Shown one piece after another: positions 45,472 through 54,803 of a stretch of DNA of 64,000 bases. Origin of the DNA: Bacteroidaceae bacterium (GTDB lineage Bacteria; Bacteroidota; Bacteroidia; Bacteroidales; Bacteroidaceae); assembly GCA_017619335.1 (NCBI GenBank), contig JAFZSP010000071.1:42470-106469 (forward strand), given 5' to 3'. The position numbers and the translations under genes are program-made. The notes beneath the pieces are model-generated. The model saw only the letters and a list, made by a program, of their open reading frames with translations. It had not been told where the DNA came from and did no database searches. Within the stretch, counting starts at the first letter, position 1. The number at the start of each line of letters is the position of its first letter.

Positions 45472-47856
45472 ATGAAGAATCGATTGTTTTTATTGGGCTT
45501 GATGCTGACAAGCATGACAACTGTCCACGCCCAGAAAGTAGAGTTTTTAACTCCCGAAATTGTGAGGATCACCAAAACGCCCAATGGCCAAGACGTTCAG
45601 AAACAGTCTCTCGTGGTGACCGCACAGCCAGCAGCAGTGAAGGTCAAGGAACGCGTGAACGCCGGCAAGAAAGTCTATCAGTCGTCAGCCCTCACCGTGA
45701 CGGTTGATGAGAAGACTGGCCAGGTGACTTTCTCCAAACCCAATGGCACCGTCTTGATGGCCGAGGGCGAGCACGCTTTCATCCCCATCAACGAAGGCAT
45801 TGATAAGGGCGCCTATCGCGTTCGGCAGGCGTTTGCATTGGAGGCCGACGAACCTATTTATGGTTTGGGCATGATGCAGAATGGCAAGATGAACCTGCGT
45901 GGTGAACACCGTAAGATGCAGCAGTCCAATCTTGAAGATTTTGCCCATTTCTTCCAGAGTATCAAGGGCTACGGCATTTTCTGGGACAACTATTCTCCCA
46001 CCCAGATTGATGATGACAAGGCCCTGGTGCTGGAGTCACAGGTGGGACGGCTCATTGATTATTACTTCATGTATGGCGGCACGGCAGATGGCGTTATTCA
46101 CCAGATGCGTCACCTCTCTGGACAAGTGCCCATGCTTCCCTTGTGGACCTATGGTTTCCACCAAAGCCGTGAGCGTTACAAGAGTCAGGCCGAACTGCTG
46201 GAAGTCGTGCGCAAGTACCGCGAACTGCAGGTACCCTTTGACGGCATCATCCAGGACTGGCAATACTGGGGCGACAACTACAGTTGGAACGCCATGGAGT
46301 TCCTCAACCCCGAATTTGACCATGCACAGGCTATGATTGATGAGGTGCACAAGCGTGGCGCCCACATCTCCATTTCCATCTGGGCCAGCTTTGGACCTAT
46401 GACCAAACCCTTTAAAGAGTTGGACGGGAAAGGGCTGCTCTTCCACTTCCAGACTTGGCCACAGAGCGGCCTGCCCTACTGGCCCCCACGCATGGATTAC
46501 CCATCCGGTGTTCGTGTCTATGACTGTTATTCTCCCGAGGCCCGTGACATTTATTGGAAACATCTCACTCGCCTCCATAAAATGGGAATTGATGCCTGGT
46601 GGATGGACTCCACCGATCCCGACCATCATGACTATAAGGAAAGTGACCTTGACGAGCGCTGCGCGCTGGGCAGCTGGCGTTCCGTCCGCAATATCTTCCC
46701 GCTGATGACTGTGGGCGGCGTGGATGAACACCAGCGTGCCGCCGACAAGCAGAAACGTCCCTTCATCCTCACCCGTTCATTCTTTGCCGGGCAGCAGCGC
46801 TACGGCGCCAATACTTGGAGCGGAGACGTGGGAAGTTCCTGGGAATCACTGCGCAAGCAGGTGCCTCTCTGCCTGAACCACACCCTCTGTGCCAACCCCA
46901 ATGTGAACACTGATATAGGCGGTTTCTTCGCCAATAGTTACAACCGCACCTGGAATGACAACACCGCCACCAGTAACCCTCAGTTCCAGGAACTCTACGT
47001 CCGCTGGATGCAGTTCGGTCTCTTCTGCCCAATGATGCGCAGCCACGGCACAGAAGTATATCGTGAACTGTATTACTATGGCAAACCCGGCCAACCTGTT
47101 TATGATGCCTTGCTCTCCGCCGTGAAGATGCGCTATCGCCTGTTGCCCTACATCTACAGCCAGAGCTGGCAGGTGAGCCGTCACGGCGATTCCTTCATGC
47201 GTGCCCTGATGATGGATTTCCGTGATGACCATGAAGTGTGGAACAATGGTCGTGAATACCTCTTCGGCCCCAGCCTTCTCGTCTGTCCCGTCCTGGATCC
47301 GCTCTTCACTCAGGAAAAAATCGTCAAGACAGATGCCAACTCCGGTTGGGACAAACACGACAACAACGAGTACAACGGTGGCTGGCCCGCCATTGATTGG
47401 AGTCAGAAGAAGCAGTATGAAGTCTATCTGCCCAAGGGTGCCGACTGGTATGACTACTGGACCGACACGCTTCTGAAAGGAGGACAACGCCTGCAGGCCG
47501 ATGCACCGCTGGCTCACGCACCGCTGTATGTGAAGGCCGGCTCCATCCTTCCCATGGGACAGGATTTGCAGTACGCCGCCGAGAAGCCCTGGGACAACAT
47601 CACCCTCACCGTCTATCCCGGTGCCAACGCCACATTCACCCTCTATGAGGACGAAGGCGACGGCTTCAACTACCAGCAAGGACAGTTCACCGAGATTCCC
47701 CTCGTCTGGAACGACCGCTCCCGCACCCTCACCATCGGACAACGCAGCGGTTCCTTTGAAGGAATGTTGGCCACCCGCACCTTCCTCGTCCGTCTGGCCG
47801 GAGGAGCGTTGAAGACTGTTACCTACAGCGGCAAGAAGATTTCAGTGAAACTCTGA
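45472..47856 (+). CDS. Glycoside hydrolase family 31 (alpha-glucosidase/alpha-xylosidase type)
   Basis: About 794 aa, secreted (LFLLGLMLTSMTTVHAQ). Features are an N-terminal galactose-mutarotase-like domain (EPIYGLGMMQNGKMNLRGEH), a (beta/alpha)8 barrel starting PLWTYGFHQSRERY, the nucleophile Asp in AWWMDSTDPDH near residue 378, the acid/base Asp in NTWSGDVGSSWESL near 448, and C-terminal beta domains. The usual Glu after the nucleophile (D-x-x-E-P) is Asp here. The substrate within GH31 (alpha-xyloside, glucoside or galactoside) is open. It ends the PL11-GH97-GH31 run. Confidence 0.9.
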   Translation: MKNRLFLLGLMLTSMTTVHAQKVEFLTPEIVRITKTPNGQDVQKQSLVVTAQPAAVKVKERVNAGKKVYQSSALTVTVDEKTGQVTFSKPNGTVLMAEGEHAFIPINEGIDKGAYRVRQAFALEADEPIYGLGMMQNGKMNLRGEHRKMQQSNLEDFAHFFQSIKGYGIFWDNYSPTQIDDDKALVLESQVGRLIDYYFMYGGTADGVIHQMRHLSGQVPMLPLWTYGFHQSRERYKSQAELLEVVRKYRELQVPFDGIIQDWQYWGDNYSWNAMEFLNPEFDHAQAMIDEVHKRGAHISISIWASFGPMTKPFKELDGKGLLFHFQTWPQSGLPYWPPRMDYPSGVRVYDCYSPEARDIYWKHLTRLHKMGIDAWWMDSTDPDHHDYKESDLDERCALGSWRSVRNIFPLMTVGGVDEHQRAADKQKRPFILTRSFFAGQQRYGANTWSGDVGSSWESLRKQVPLCLNHTLCANPNVNTDIGGFFANSYNRTWNDNTATSNPQFQELYVRWMQFGLFCPMMRSHGTEVYRELYYYGKPGQPVYDALLSAVKMRYRLLPYIYSQSWQVSRHGDSFMRALMMDFRDDHEVWNNGREYLFGPSLLVCPVLDPLFTQEKIVKTDANSGWDKHDNNEYNGGWPAIDWSQKKQYEVYLPKGADWYDYWTDTLLKGGQRLQADAPLAHAPLYVKAGSILPMGQDLQYAAEKPWDNITLTVYPGANATFTLYEDEGDGFNYQQGQFTEIPLVWNDRSRTLTIGQRSGSFEGMLATRTFLVRLAGGALKTVTYSGKKISVKL

Positions 47857-47968
47857 CGCTCTGTCATTCCGTCCGGTACATAGTATGCTATTTTTCCTGT
47901 GTCCCGGACAGATTTTTTGTGCTTTCTTCTGCTTTTTTGGCACTGTGACGGAAAAAGTGCTCAGAAAA

Positions 47969-48000
47969 GTTGGAACTTCAGGAATTTCTCTATACTTTTG
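47969..48000 (+). promoter_or_regulatory. Promoter of the carboxynorspermidine synthase gene
   Basis: A -7 box TACTTTTG (47993-48000) lies 20 nt after GTTG (47969-47972), a near match to the -33 TTTG. A weak GTCCGG/CCGGAC stem with a T-run near 47870-47917 may end the upstream GH31 transcript. Confidence 0.6.
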
Positions 48001-48032
48001 CGGTGCAAAAACACCAAAAAGAATAACAAAAT

Positions 48033-49271
48033 ATGGGAAAAGTATTGATTATCGGCGCAGGAGGCGTTGCCACTGTGGCCGCACACAAGGTGGCACAAAA
48101 CCCTGATGTGTTCACTGAAATAATGATTGCTTCACGCACCAAGGCCAAATGTGACCGTCTGGCCGCAGCTGTGGAGAAGGCAACAGGCTACAAGGGCATC
48201 CAGACAGCCCGTGTGGATGCAGACAACGTGCCGGAACTGGTGGCACTCTTTTATGCCTACAAGCCTGATATTGTGGTTAATCTGGCACTGCCCTATCAGG
48301 ACCTGACCATCATGGAAGCGTGCTTGCAGACAGGCTGTAACTACTTGGACACCGCCAACTACGAGCCCAAGGATGAGGCACACTTTGAGTACTCCTGGCA
48401 GTGGGCCTATCGCGAGCGTTTCCAGCAGGCGGGGCTGACTGCTATTCTTGGTTGCGGCTTCGACCCGGGTGTGACCAGCATCTTCACCGCCTACGCTGCC
48501 AAACACCACTTCTCCGAGATGCAGTACCTGGACATCGTGGATTGCAACGCCGGCGACCACCACAAGGCCTTCGCCACCAACTTCAACCCTGAAATCAACA
48601 TCCGCGAGATCACCCAGAAGGGACTCTACTGGGAGAACGGCAAGTGGGTGGAGACCGAGCCGTTGGAGATTCACAAAGACTTGACCTACCCCGAGATAGG
48701 CCCACGTGACAGCTACTTGCTGCATCATGAGGAGATCGAATCCCTCGTCATCAACTACCCGACCATCCGGCGCGCCCGTTTCTGGATGACCTTCGGGCAG
48801 CAGTACCTGAAACACCTGGAAGTAATACAGAATATTGGCATGAGCCGCATCGACGAGATTGAGTACGAAGCCCCGCTGGCAGATGGTTCCGGAACGGCCA
48901 AGGTCAAGATTGTGCCCCTTCAGTTCCTGAAGGCTGTGCTGCCCAACCCGCAGGACCTGGGTGAGAACTACGAAGGACAGACCAGCATTGGTTGCCGCAT
49001 CAGAGGTATTGGCAAGGATGGCAAGGAACACACCTATTATGTATATAACAACTGTTCCCACCGCGCCGCCTACGAGGAAACAGGTATGCAAGGCGTCTCC
49101 TACACCACCGGCGTTCCCGCTATGATCGGTGCCATGATGTTCCTCACGGGCCAGTGGGTGAAACCCGGCGTGCACAATGTGGAAGAATTTGACCCGGATC
49201 CCTTCATGGAACAGCTGAACAAGCAGGGCCTGCCCTGGCATGAGATTCATGATGGAGACCTGGAACTCTAA
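48033..49271 (+). CDS. Carboxynorspermidine synthase (saccharopine-dehydrogenase family)
   Basis: A 412-aa enzyme with an N-terminal Rossmann fold ([16 protein letters not shown]) and the catalytic alpha/beta domain, with [20 protein letters not shown] and [14 protein letters not shown]. In Bacteroidetes these lysine-biosynthesis-like enzymes reduce a Schiff base of a diamine and aspartate semialdehyde to carboxy(nor)spermidine, the step before the NspC decarboxylase in polyamine synthesis. nspC is not in the window. A saccharopine dehydrogenase function is less likely given length and motifs. Confidence 0.88.
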   Translation: MGKVLIIGAGGVATVAAHKVAQNPDVFTEIMIASRTKAKCDRLAAAVEKATGYKGIQTARVDADNVPELVALFYAYKPDIVVNLALPYQDLTIMEACLQTGCNYLDTANYEPKDEAHFEYSWQWAYRERFQQAGLTAILGCGFDPGVTSIFTAYAAKHHFSEMQYLDIVDCNAGDHHKAFATNFNPEINIREITQKGLYWENGKWVETEPLEIHKDLTYPEIGPRDSYLLHHEEIESLVINYPTIRRARFWMTFGQQYLKHLEVIQNIGMSRIDEIEYEAPLADGSGTAKVKIVPLQFLKAVLPNPQDLGENYEGQTSIGCRIRGIGKDGKEHTYYVYNNCSHRAAYEETGMQGVSYTTGVPAMIGAMMFLTGQWVKPGVHNVEEFDPDPFMEQLNKQGLPWHEIHDGDLEL

Positions 49272-49282
49272 GGATCACCATC

Positions 49283-49322
49283 TCGAAACATCGAATAATC
49301 GAAATAACGAAATATCGAAATA
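49283..49322. repeat. 8-bp tandem repeat directly before recA
   Basis: Five 8-nt units start TCGAA at 49283, 49291, 49299 and 49315 and ACGAA at 49307. They fill the whole spacer up to 2 nt before the recA ATG. Confidence 0.7.
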
Positions 49323-49324
49323 AT

Positions 49325-50371
49325 ATGGCAAAAAAAGAAAAAGAACAAGCAACACCTCTTGACGAGCGGGCCGCTCGCCTGCAAGCCTTGCAGATGGCTA
49401 CCGCCAAGATTGAGAAAGACTTCGGCAAGGGTGCCATCATGCGGATGGGTGGCAGAGCTACCGAGAAGGTGGAAGTCATTCCCACAGGAAGTATAGGCCT
49501 CAACGCTGCCCTCGGCGTGGGCGGTTACCCCCGCGGACGCATCATTGAGATCTTCGGTCCGGAATCCTCCGGTAAGACCACTCTCACCATTCATGCCATC
49601 GCCGAGGCACAGAAGGCTGGAGGCATTGCAGCTTTCATCGATGCAGAGCACGCCTTTGACCCCTCCTATGCAGCCAAACTTGGTGTGAATCTGGATGAAC
49701 TGTGGATTTCACAACCCGACAACGGAGAGCAGGCGCTGGCCATCGTTGATCAGCTCATCAGTTCCAGTGCTGTAGATCTTGTGATTATCGACTCTGTGGC
49801 TGCCCTCACTCCGAAAGCCGAAATAGATGGCGATATGGGTGAAAACAAGGTAGGCCTGCAGGCACGACTCATGAGCCAGGCCCTGCGCAAGCTCACGGCC
49901 ACCATCTCCAAGACCAAGACCTGCTGCATCTTCATCAACCAACTGCGCGAGAAAATCGGAGTGATGTTCGGCAACCCCGAGACCACCACAGGCGGTAACG
50001 CCCTGAAGTTCTACTCCAGCGTGCGTTTGGATATTCGCAAGATAACCACCCTCAAGGACGGTGAAGAAGCCATTGGCGCTCAGACCCGTGTGAAGGTGGT
50101 CAAGAACAAGGTGGCACCTCCTTTCCGCAAGGCAGAGTTCGAAATCGCCTTTGGTGAAGGTATCTCTCATGCTGGAGAGCTCTTGGATCTCGGCGTGGAG
50201 CTTGACATCATCAAGAAGGCCGGTTCCTGGTTCAGTTACAACGACAGCAAGATCGGCCAAGGCCGTGATGCCGTCAAGAAAATCATCAAGGACAATCCCG
50301 AGTTGTCCGAGGAACTGGAAGCCAAAATCTTGGACGCCCTCGCCAAAAAAGACCTGAAAGAAGAAGCGTGA
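49325..50371 (+). CDS. recA: Recombinase A
   Basis: A 348-aa RecA with Walker [10 protein letters not shown] near residue 79, the [16 protein letters not shown]alker B block near 150, loop L1 ([22 protein letters not shown]), loop L2 ([25 protein letters not shown]), and the usual C-terminal domain. It forms filaments on single-stranded DNA for homologous recombination. No LexA box or clear promoter was recognised; the spacer is an 8-bp repeat array. The stop overlaps the next gene (GTGA). Confidence 0.97.
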   Translation: MAKKEKEQATPLDERAARLQALQMATAKIEKDFGKGAIMRMGGRATEKVEVIPTGSIGLNAALGVGGYPRGRIIEIFGPESSGKTTLTIHAIAEAQKAGGIAAFIDAEHAFDPSYAAKLGVNLDELWISQPDNGEQALAIVDQLISSSAVDLVIIDSVAALTPKAEIDGDMGENKVGLQARLMSQALRKLTATISKTKTCCIFINQLREKIGVMFGNPETTTGGNALKFYSSVRLDIRKITTLKDGEEAIGAQTRVKVVKNKVAPPFRKAEFEIAFGEGISHAGELLDLGVELDIIKKAGSWFSYNDSKIGQGRDAVKKIIKDNPELSEELEAKILDALAKKDLKEEA

Positions 50372-51621
50372 ACACCCTCGCCCCTCTTGCCAGTCCGCTG
50401 TATGTGATGGCCAAGCCTGCGGGCAGTCTCTGCAACCTCGCCTGCCAGTATTGCTACTATCTGGAAAAGAGCAATCTCTATGCCGACGAGTCGTCCAAGG
50501 AGCGTTTCACGATGGACGAACAGACGCTGGAAACCTTCACGCGGCAGTACATCCAGTCACAGACGCAGCCACAGGTACTCTTTACCTGGCACGGCGGCGA
50601 ACCGCTGATGCGGCCCATCGGTTTCTATCGCAAGGCACTGGCCCTGCAACGGCAGTACGCAGGGGGACACCTCATTGACAACTGTCTTCAGACCAACGGC
50701 ACTCTCCTCACCGAGGAGTGGTGCCGTTTTTTCCGTGAGAACAACTGGCTCATTGGCATCTCCATCGACGGGCCACAGGAGCTGCACGACGAGTACCGCC
50801 GTGCACGCGGCCACCAGCCCTCGTTCCATCGGGTGATGCGAGGCATTGAACTGTTGGAGAAGCACGGCGTGGAGTGGAACGTGATGGGTGTGGTCAACGA
50901 CTTCAATGCCGACTACCCCTTGGACGTCTATCATTTCTATAAGGAAATAGGTGCCCGCTACATTCAGTTCACTCCCATTGTGGAGCGTCTGCAGCAGCAT
51001 GCTGATGGCCGTCATCTGGCTGCTCCCAGCGTGCTCTTCAGTTCACCTGGCGTACCTGTCGGTTCGGCCGACGGGTCCTCCCCGATGGCCCCTTTCTCTG
51101 TCACCCCGGCCCAGTACGCCCATTTCACCTGCAGCATCTTCGACGAGTGGGTGCGGCAAGACGTGGGAGAAGTCTTTGTCCAACTCTTTGACGCCACGCT
51201 GGCCCGCTGGATGGACCAGCAACCGGGTGTCTGCAGCATGGCAGAGACTTGTGGCCACGCAGCGGCGCTGGAACACAATGGCGACCTCTATGCCTGTGAC
51301 CACTTCGTCTTCCCTGAATACCGTCTGGGCAACATCCATCAGGACAGCATCACCTCCATGATGTACAGCCCTCGGCAACGTGCTTTTGGTGCAGCCAAAC
51401 GTGACAGCCTCCCGCACCAATGCCAGCAGTGTCAGTGGCGCTTCGCCTGCAACGGCGGCTGCCCCAAGGACCGCTTCGTCCCCACTGGCTCTGGCCAGCC
51501 GCCAGTGAACTACCTCTGTGAGGCCTATCGCACCTTCTTCCAGCACGTGGCACCCGCTATGGACTTCATGCGCAACGAGCTGCTCCACGAGCGGCCACCC
51601 TCAAATATAATGAGTTTGTAG
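50368..51621 (+). CDS. Anaerobic sulfatase-maturating enzyme (radical SAM/SPASM)
   Basis: A 417-aa radical-SAM protein. The first cluster is [10 protein letters not shown] near residue 22. [10 protein letters not shown] and [15 protein letters not shown] are typical anSME blocks. The SPASM domain carries cysteines in [34 protein letters not shown] and [19 protein letters not shown]. It converts a Ser or Cys of type I sulfatases to formylglycine. The start is GTG at 50368, overlapping the recA stop by 4 nt. No sulfatase gene is in the window, so its targets lie elsewhere. Confidence 0.9.
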   Translation: MNTLAPLASPLYVMAKPAGSLCNLACQYCYYLEKSNLYADESSKERFTMDEQTLETFTRQYIQSQTQPQVLFTWHGGEPLMRPIGFYRKALALQRQYAGGHLIDNCLQTNGTLLTEEWCRFFRENNWLIGISIDGPQELHDEYRRARGHQPSFHRVMRGIELLEKHGVEWNVMGVVNDFNADYPLDVYHFYKEIGARYIQFTPIVERLQQHADGRHLAAPSVLFSSPGVPVGSADGSSPMAPFSVTPAQYAHFTCSIFDEWVRQDVGEVFVQLFDATLARWMDQQPGVCSMAETCGHAAALEHNGDLYACDHFVFPEYRLGNIHQDSITSMMYSPRQRAFGAAKRDSLPHQCQQCQWRFACNGGCPKDRFVPTGSGQPPVNYLCEAYRTFFQHVAPAMDFMRNELLHERPPSNIMSL

Positions 51622-51638
51622 TTTCAGGTTTCAAGCCC

Positions 51639-51681
51639 TCCCATTCCTCCCATTATTCCCATCAACTCCCATTTCTCCCAT
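51639..51681. repeat. TCCCAT repeat array before the acetylesterase gene
   Basis: TCCCAT starts at 51639, 51648, 51657, 51667 and 51676, spaced 9, 9, 10 and 9 nt. A partial CCCAT follows just before the ATG. Confidence 0.6.
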
Positions 51682-51695
51682 AACCCATCAAAAAA

Positions 51696-53786
51696 ATGAA
51701 AAAAATCCTCTCTCTCCTGGCTGCGACCACACTCTCACTCGCTGCCACCGCCCAAGTGAAGCTCCCCGAATGGATGAGCAGTCACATGGTGCTTCAACAA
51801 CGAACCACTGTTCACCTCTCTGCCACCGCCAAGAAAGGTGCCACCGTCAAGATCACCACTTCATGGGATCAGCAGACCGTGAAGGTGCAGGCCGACAAAC
51901 AGACTGGCGCCTTTGACTTCGACCTCCGTGTGCCTGCCGCAGGGGGACCTTTCACCCTCACCTTCGACGACGGCAAGAAGACCATCCTGGAAGATGTCAT
52001 GGCAGGTGAAGTATGGTTCTGCAGCGGTCAGTCCAATATGGAAATGCCCGTGAAAGGCTGGGGCAAAGTACAGAACTTCGAACAGGAAGTGGCCGCCGCC
52101 AACCACCCGCTGGTGCGTCTCTTCCAGGTGGATAAAGTCGTGGCCCACACTCCTCAGACACACGTTCCTCTTGGTCACACCCGTGGCTGGGCTGTGTGCT
52201 CACCTGAGATGGTCGAGGAGTTCTCCGCCTGTGCCTACTTCTTTGCCCGCGAGGTTTCCAGCAAACTCGGTATCGCCGTGGGCGTGGTCAACAGTTCCTG
52301 GGGCGGCACGCCTGCCGAGAGCTGGGTAAGCCATGAGAAGCTGGCTGGCGTCACCGGCTTTGAAGAGCACCAGAAACGCGTCTTCGAGACCGGCTTTGAC
52401 GAAGAGAAAATCCAGCAACTCTATTTAGCCGAGCGCGCTGGGTGGATGAAGGAAATCTTCGGCAACGACCTCGGCCTAAAGGACGGAGACCCGACACAGG
52501 CACCGTGGGCTCAAGGCGATTTCGACGACAGCAAGTGGCAGAAAATGTCACAGCCCATTCACTGGAACCAGACCTCCGAGCTGAAGGACTTCGACGGTGT
52601 CGTGTGGCTGCGCCGTGTGATAGACATTCCCGCCCCATTGGCTGTCAAGGACCTGAAACTGGAACTCGGACCCATTGACGACGAGGAGTGTACCTATTGG
52701 AACGGCACGCTGGTGGGCACGACAACGGGCTGGAACATTCCTCGCCACTATACGATTCCTGCGCATCTGCTTAAACCCGGACGCAACATTCTCGCTGTGA
52801 GGATTTACGACACCAGCGGCGATGGCGGCTTCTGTGGCGATGCCAAAGACTTTTACCTCAAGTCCGGCGACACCACCATCCCTCTCACCGGTGACTGGAG
52901 TTGGCAGAAGAGCATGAGTGCTGCCGAGGTCAAGGCTCATTCCGGAGGTGTGGAACCCAAGAAACCCAACGATTCCTGGTACCCCGCCAACCTCTACAAC
53001 GCCATGGTGGCTCCGTTCCTCACGATGCCTGTCCGCGGCTTCCTCTGGTATCAGGGCTGCTCCAACGTCGGTCGCGCCATTCAGTACGAGAGCCTCTTTG
53101 AGACCTTGATCCTTGACTGGCAAGCCCGCTTCAACACCAACTCCCAGGTGGCCGCCTACCCCAAACCCGCACCGCAGGATAATCGCCGTCGTGGTTTCTT
53201 CGGGCAGCAGGACAGCAAGGCACTCCCCTTCTACTTCGTACAAATCGCCAACTACCTCCAGGAGAAGGACATCCAGCCCCAGTCCGAGTGGGCCGCCATC
53301 CGAGAGGCACAGCGCAAGTCCCTCCAGCTGGATGGCGTGGGAATGGCAGTGAATATAGATATCGGTATGGCTATGGATATCCACCCGAAGAACAAGCAGG
53401 AAGTGGGACGCCGACTGGCCCTGCTCGCTCTCAACCGCACCTATGGCCGTGAAGAGCCCTGTGCCGCCCCCGACTACTATCAGATGCGCATCCAGGATGG
53501 CCGTGCCACCCTCTTCTTCCGTCCCGTGCAGGGCAGTGATGCATTGGCCGAGAACAGTGACGTCAAGGGCTTCACCATTGCCGGTCCCGACCATCAGTGG
53601 CACGTAGCCAAGGCTCGCGTGGAAGGTGAGCGCTTCATGCAGCGCGTCATTGTGGAGTGTCCCGAGGTGCCGCAACCCGTCGCCGTGCGCTATGCCTGGG
53701 CCGATAACCCCACCTGCAACCTCGTTACCGTCTCCGGTCTCCCCGTGGGTCCCTTCCGCACCGACGACTGGCCCGACTTCCGTTAA
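51696..53786 (+). CDS. Sialate O-acetylesterase-type SGNH hydrolase
   Basis: A 696-aa secreted enzyme (signal peptide LLAATTLSLAATAQ). The SGNH nucleophile block is VWFCSGQSNMEMPVKGW near residue 110, GVVNSSWGGTPAESWVS lies near 195, and a jelly-roll insert occupies about 260-400. The C-terminal part includes GFLWYQGCSNVGRA and a DIHPKNKQEVGRRLA block with catalytic Asp-His. Such enzymes remove O-acetyl groups from sialic acids or xylan and pectin. In this pectin-oriented genome a plant-polysaccharide esterase is equally likely. Confidence 0.9.
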   Translation: MKKILSLLAATTLSLAATAQVKLPEWMSSHMVLQQRTTVHLSATAKKGATVKITTSWDQQTVKVQADKQTGAFDFDLRVPAAGGPFTLTFDDGKKTILEDVMAGEVWFCSGQSNMEMPVKGWGKVQNFEQEVAAANHPLVRLFQVDKVVAHTPQTHVPLGHTRGWAVCSPEMVEEFSACAYFFAREVSSKLGIAVGVVNSSWGGTPAESWVSHEKLAGVTGFEEHQKRVFETGFDEEKIQQLYLAERAGWMKEIFGNDLGLKDGDPTQAPWAQGDFDDSKWQKMSQPIHWNQTSELKDFDGVVWLRRVIDIPAPLAVKDLKLELGPIDDEECTYWNGTLVGTTTGWNIPRHYTIPAHLLKPGRNILAVRIYDTSGDGGFCGDAKDFYLKSGDTTIPLTGDWSWQKSMSAAEVKAHSGGVEPKKPNDSWYPANLYNAMVAPFLTMPVRGFLWYQGCSNVGRAIQYESLFETLILDWQARFNTNSQVAAYPKPAPQDNRRRGFFGQQDSKALPFYFVQIANYLQEKDIQPQSEWAAIREAQRKSLQLDGVGMAVNIDIGMAMDIHPKNKQEVGRRLALLALNRTYGREEPCAAPDYYQMRIQDGRATLFFRPVQGSDALAENSDVKGFTIAGPDHQWHVAKARVEGERFMQRVIVECPEVPQPVAVRYAWADNPTCNLVTVSGLPVGPFRTDDWPDFR

Positions 53787-53932
53787 GCCCCCTTCCTCCA
53801 TCCACCTTTGACCTTACCTGACCAGTTATCTGGCTTCAATATGTCAAAGAACGCAGGTTCCCTCTTTGGGAAAGATTGCTGGTGAGGGAGATAAAGGTTC
53901 GTGGAGTCCGAGATAATGGTGTCTGGAGCGAT

Positions 53933-53968
53933 AGATGCGGGCATCTCCGCGGTTAGATGCCCGCATCT
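53933..53968. repeat. Long perfect hairpin downstream of the acetylesterase gene
   Basis: AGATGCGGGCATCT (53933-53946) and AGATGCCCGCATCT (53955-53968) pair fully around CCGCGGTT; with the flanking T and A the stem is 15 bp. Each arm is itself nearly palindromic. No long T-run follows, so termination is possible but not certain. Confidence 0.6.
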
Positions 53969-54035
53969 AAACTTTTGCAACCATTATGTGAAGCCCCAGC
54001 AACGGTTATCTGGAACTCGAGATATTGGTTCCTCT

Positions 54036-54118
54036 CTCATTCGCGACTGCAAGTGAGGTGAAAGCCGAATGCACAAGCTTGCTTGATGCTGAGGCGCATC
54101 CCTCATTCGCGACTGCAA
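54036..54118. repeat. 17-bp direct repeat 66 bp apart
   Basis: CTCATTCGCGACTGCAA occurs at 54036-54052 and 54102-54118. The sequence between contains a CAAGCTTG palindrome. No credible coding region overlaps it. Confidence 0.65.
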
Positions 54119-54154
54119 AGGAACAGTTTTTGGAAAAAATGATGTACCGCTAAT

Positions 54155-54194
54155 GTCACTTAGCGTCATTTAACGTCACTTAGCGTCACTTATG
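54155..54194. repeat. Four 10-bp iteron-like repeats
   Basis: GTCACTTAGC, GTCATTTAAC, GTCACTTAGC and GTCACTTATG lie head to tail, one helical turn apart. Confidence 0.75.
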
Positions 54195-54312
54195 GGGGCT
54201 TTTTCCTATGCAAGATATTGAATATCTGTTCACTCCAACGCTCCAAATTGAGCTCCAAAACGGTCAGCGGCAGCCGCCAACGAGCACGTTGGCAGCGTGG
54301 CTATAGGGGAGG

Positions 54313-54474
54313 ATTCTTTTTCTTTTTTTCTTTTTTGGTTCTTTTTTCTTTTCTTCTTTTTCGGGCTTGTCTCTTCCGTTTTTTCCGTTTCCACCGTTTA
54401 TTCCGTTTCCTTTTCGCGCGCGAAAAAGTTGTTGTTGTTGTCTTTCTCTTTCTTCTTCTTCTTCTTTCTCTTTT
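54313..54474. repeat. Polypyrimidine tract, no gene
   Basis: About 160 nt of T/C on the plus strand, broken by a TTTTCGCGCGCGAAAA palindrome and a GTT repeat near 54414-54442. Reading frames here give only poly-Phe/Leu or poly-Lys/Arg and are not believed. The whole stretch 53787-54803 has no supported gene. Confidence 0.6.
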
Positions 54475-54570
54475 CAAGATAGGGGTGCAGGGGGAAGATT
54501 GTTTTCTCTGTCTTCTTCGTTCTCTTTCGTTTCGGGAATGGCCATACAAAGTGATCTGTGCGAATGATCT

Positions 54571-54658
54571 GACGCTGAAAGCGTCTCCGTTCAATAGCCG
54601 TGGGTCGGAACGACCTGCGGTAACGGGTATAGACCAAGTACACCGACTCTAAAAGAGT
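54571..54658. repeat. Three evenly built short hairpins, REP-like
   Basis: GACGC-TGAAA-GCGTC (54571-54585), GGTCG-GAA-CGACC (54603-54615) and ACTCT-AAA-AGAGT (54646-54658) are three 5-bp stems with A-rich loops in a row. This is the style of dispersed palindromic repeats. Confidence 0.5.
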
Positions 54659-54719
54659 TGCCCGGCAGGCTCATGGTGCACGCTGTTTTTTCTATGATGA
54701 ATTAGACTTTTTTAAAACC

Positions 54720-54761
54720 ACAAGGAGGCTGCCTGTGAACAACCTCCTTGTTTTTCAGAGT
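54720..54761. terminator. Terminator facing the small-peptide gene
   Basis: ACAAGGAGG (54720-54728) and CCTCCTTGT form a 9-bp stem followed by TTTT on the plus strand. On the minus strand TTTT also follows the stem, so it can end the operon read leftward from 60846. Confidence 0.75.
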
Positions 54762-54803
54762 ACTTCAGTAAGATAGTTGTTTGAAGCACCTTTATCATTC
54801 AGA

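Noticed and set aside
41288..47856. A complete SusCD-type polysaccharide utilisation locus
   Set aside because: PL11, GH97 and GH31 lie together but no SusC/SusD or sensor gene is adjacent.
49283..49322. SOS/LexA box upstream of recA
   Set aside because: The spacing and palindromy of a LexA site are absent; the sequence is an 8-bp direct repeat.
53984..54169. 61-aa frame with two LQSRMR repeats
   Set aside because: The repetition comes from the 17-bp DNA repeat; no promoter and it overlaps the iterons.
54301..54594. 97-aa Lys/Arg-rich frame on the minus strand
   Set aside because: It is simply the translation of the polypyrimidine tract; no promoter or conserved start, so not taken as a basic nucleoid protein.
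54218..54652. 144-aa poly-Phe/Leu frame on the plus strand
   Set aside because: Low-complexity translation of the T/C tract, covering REP-like hairpins.
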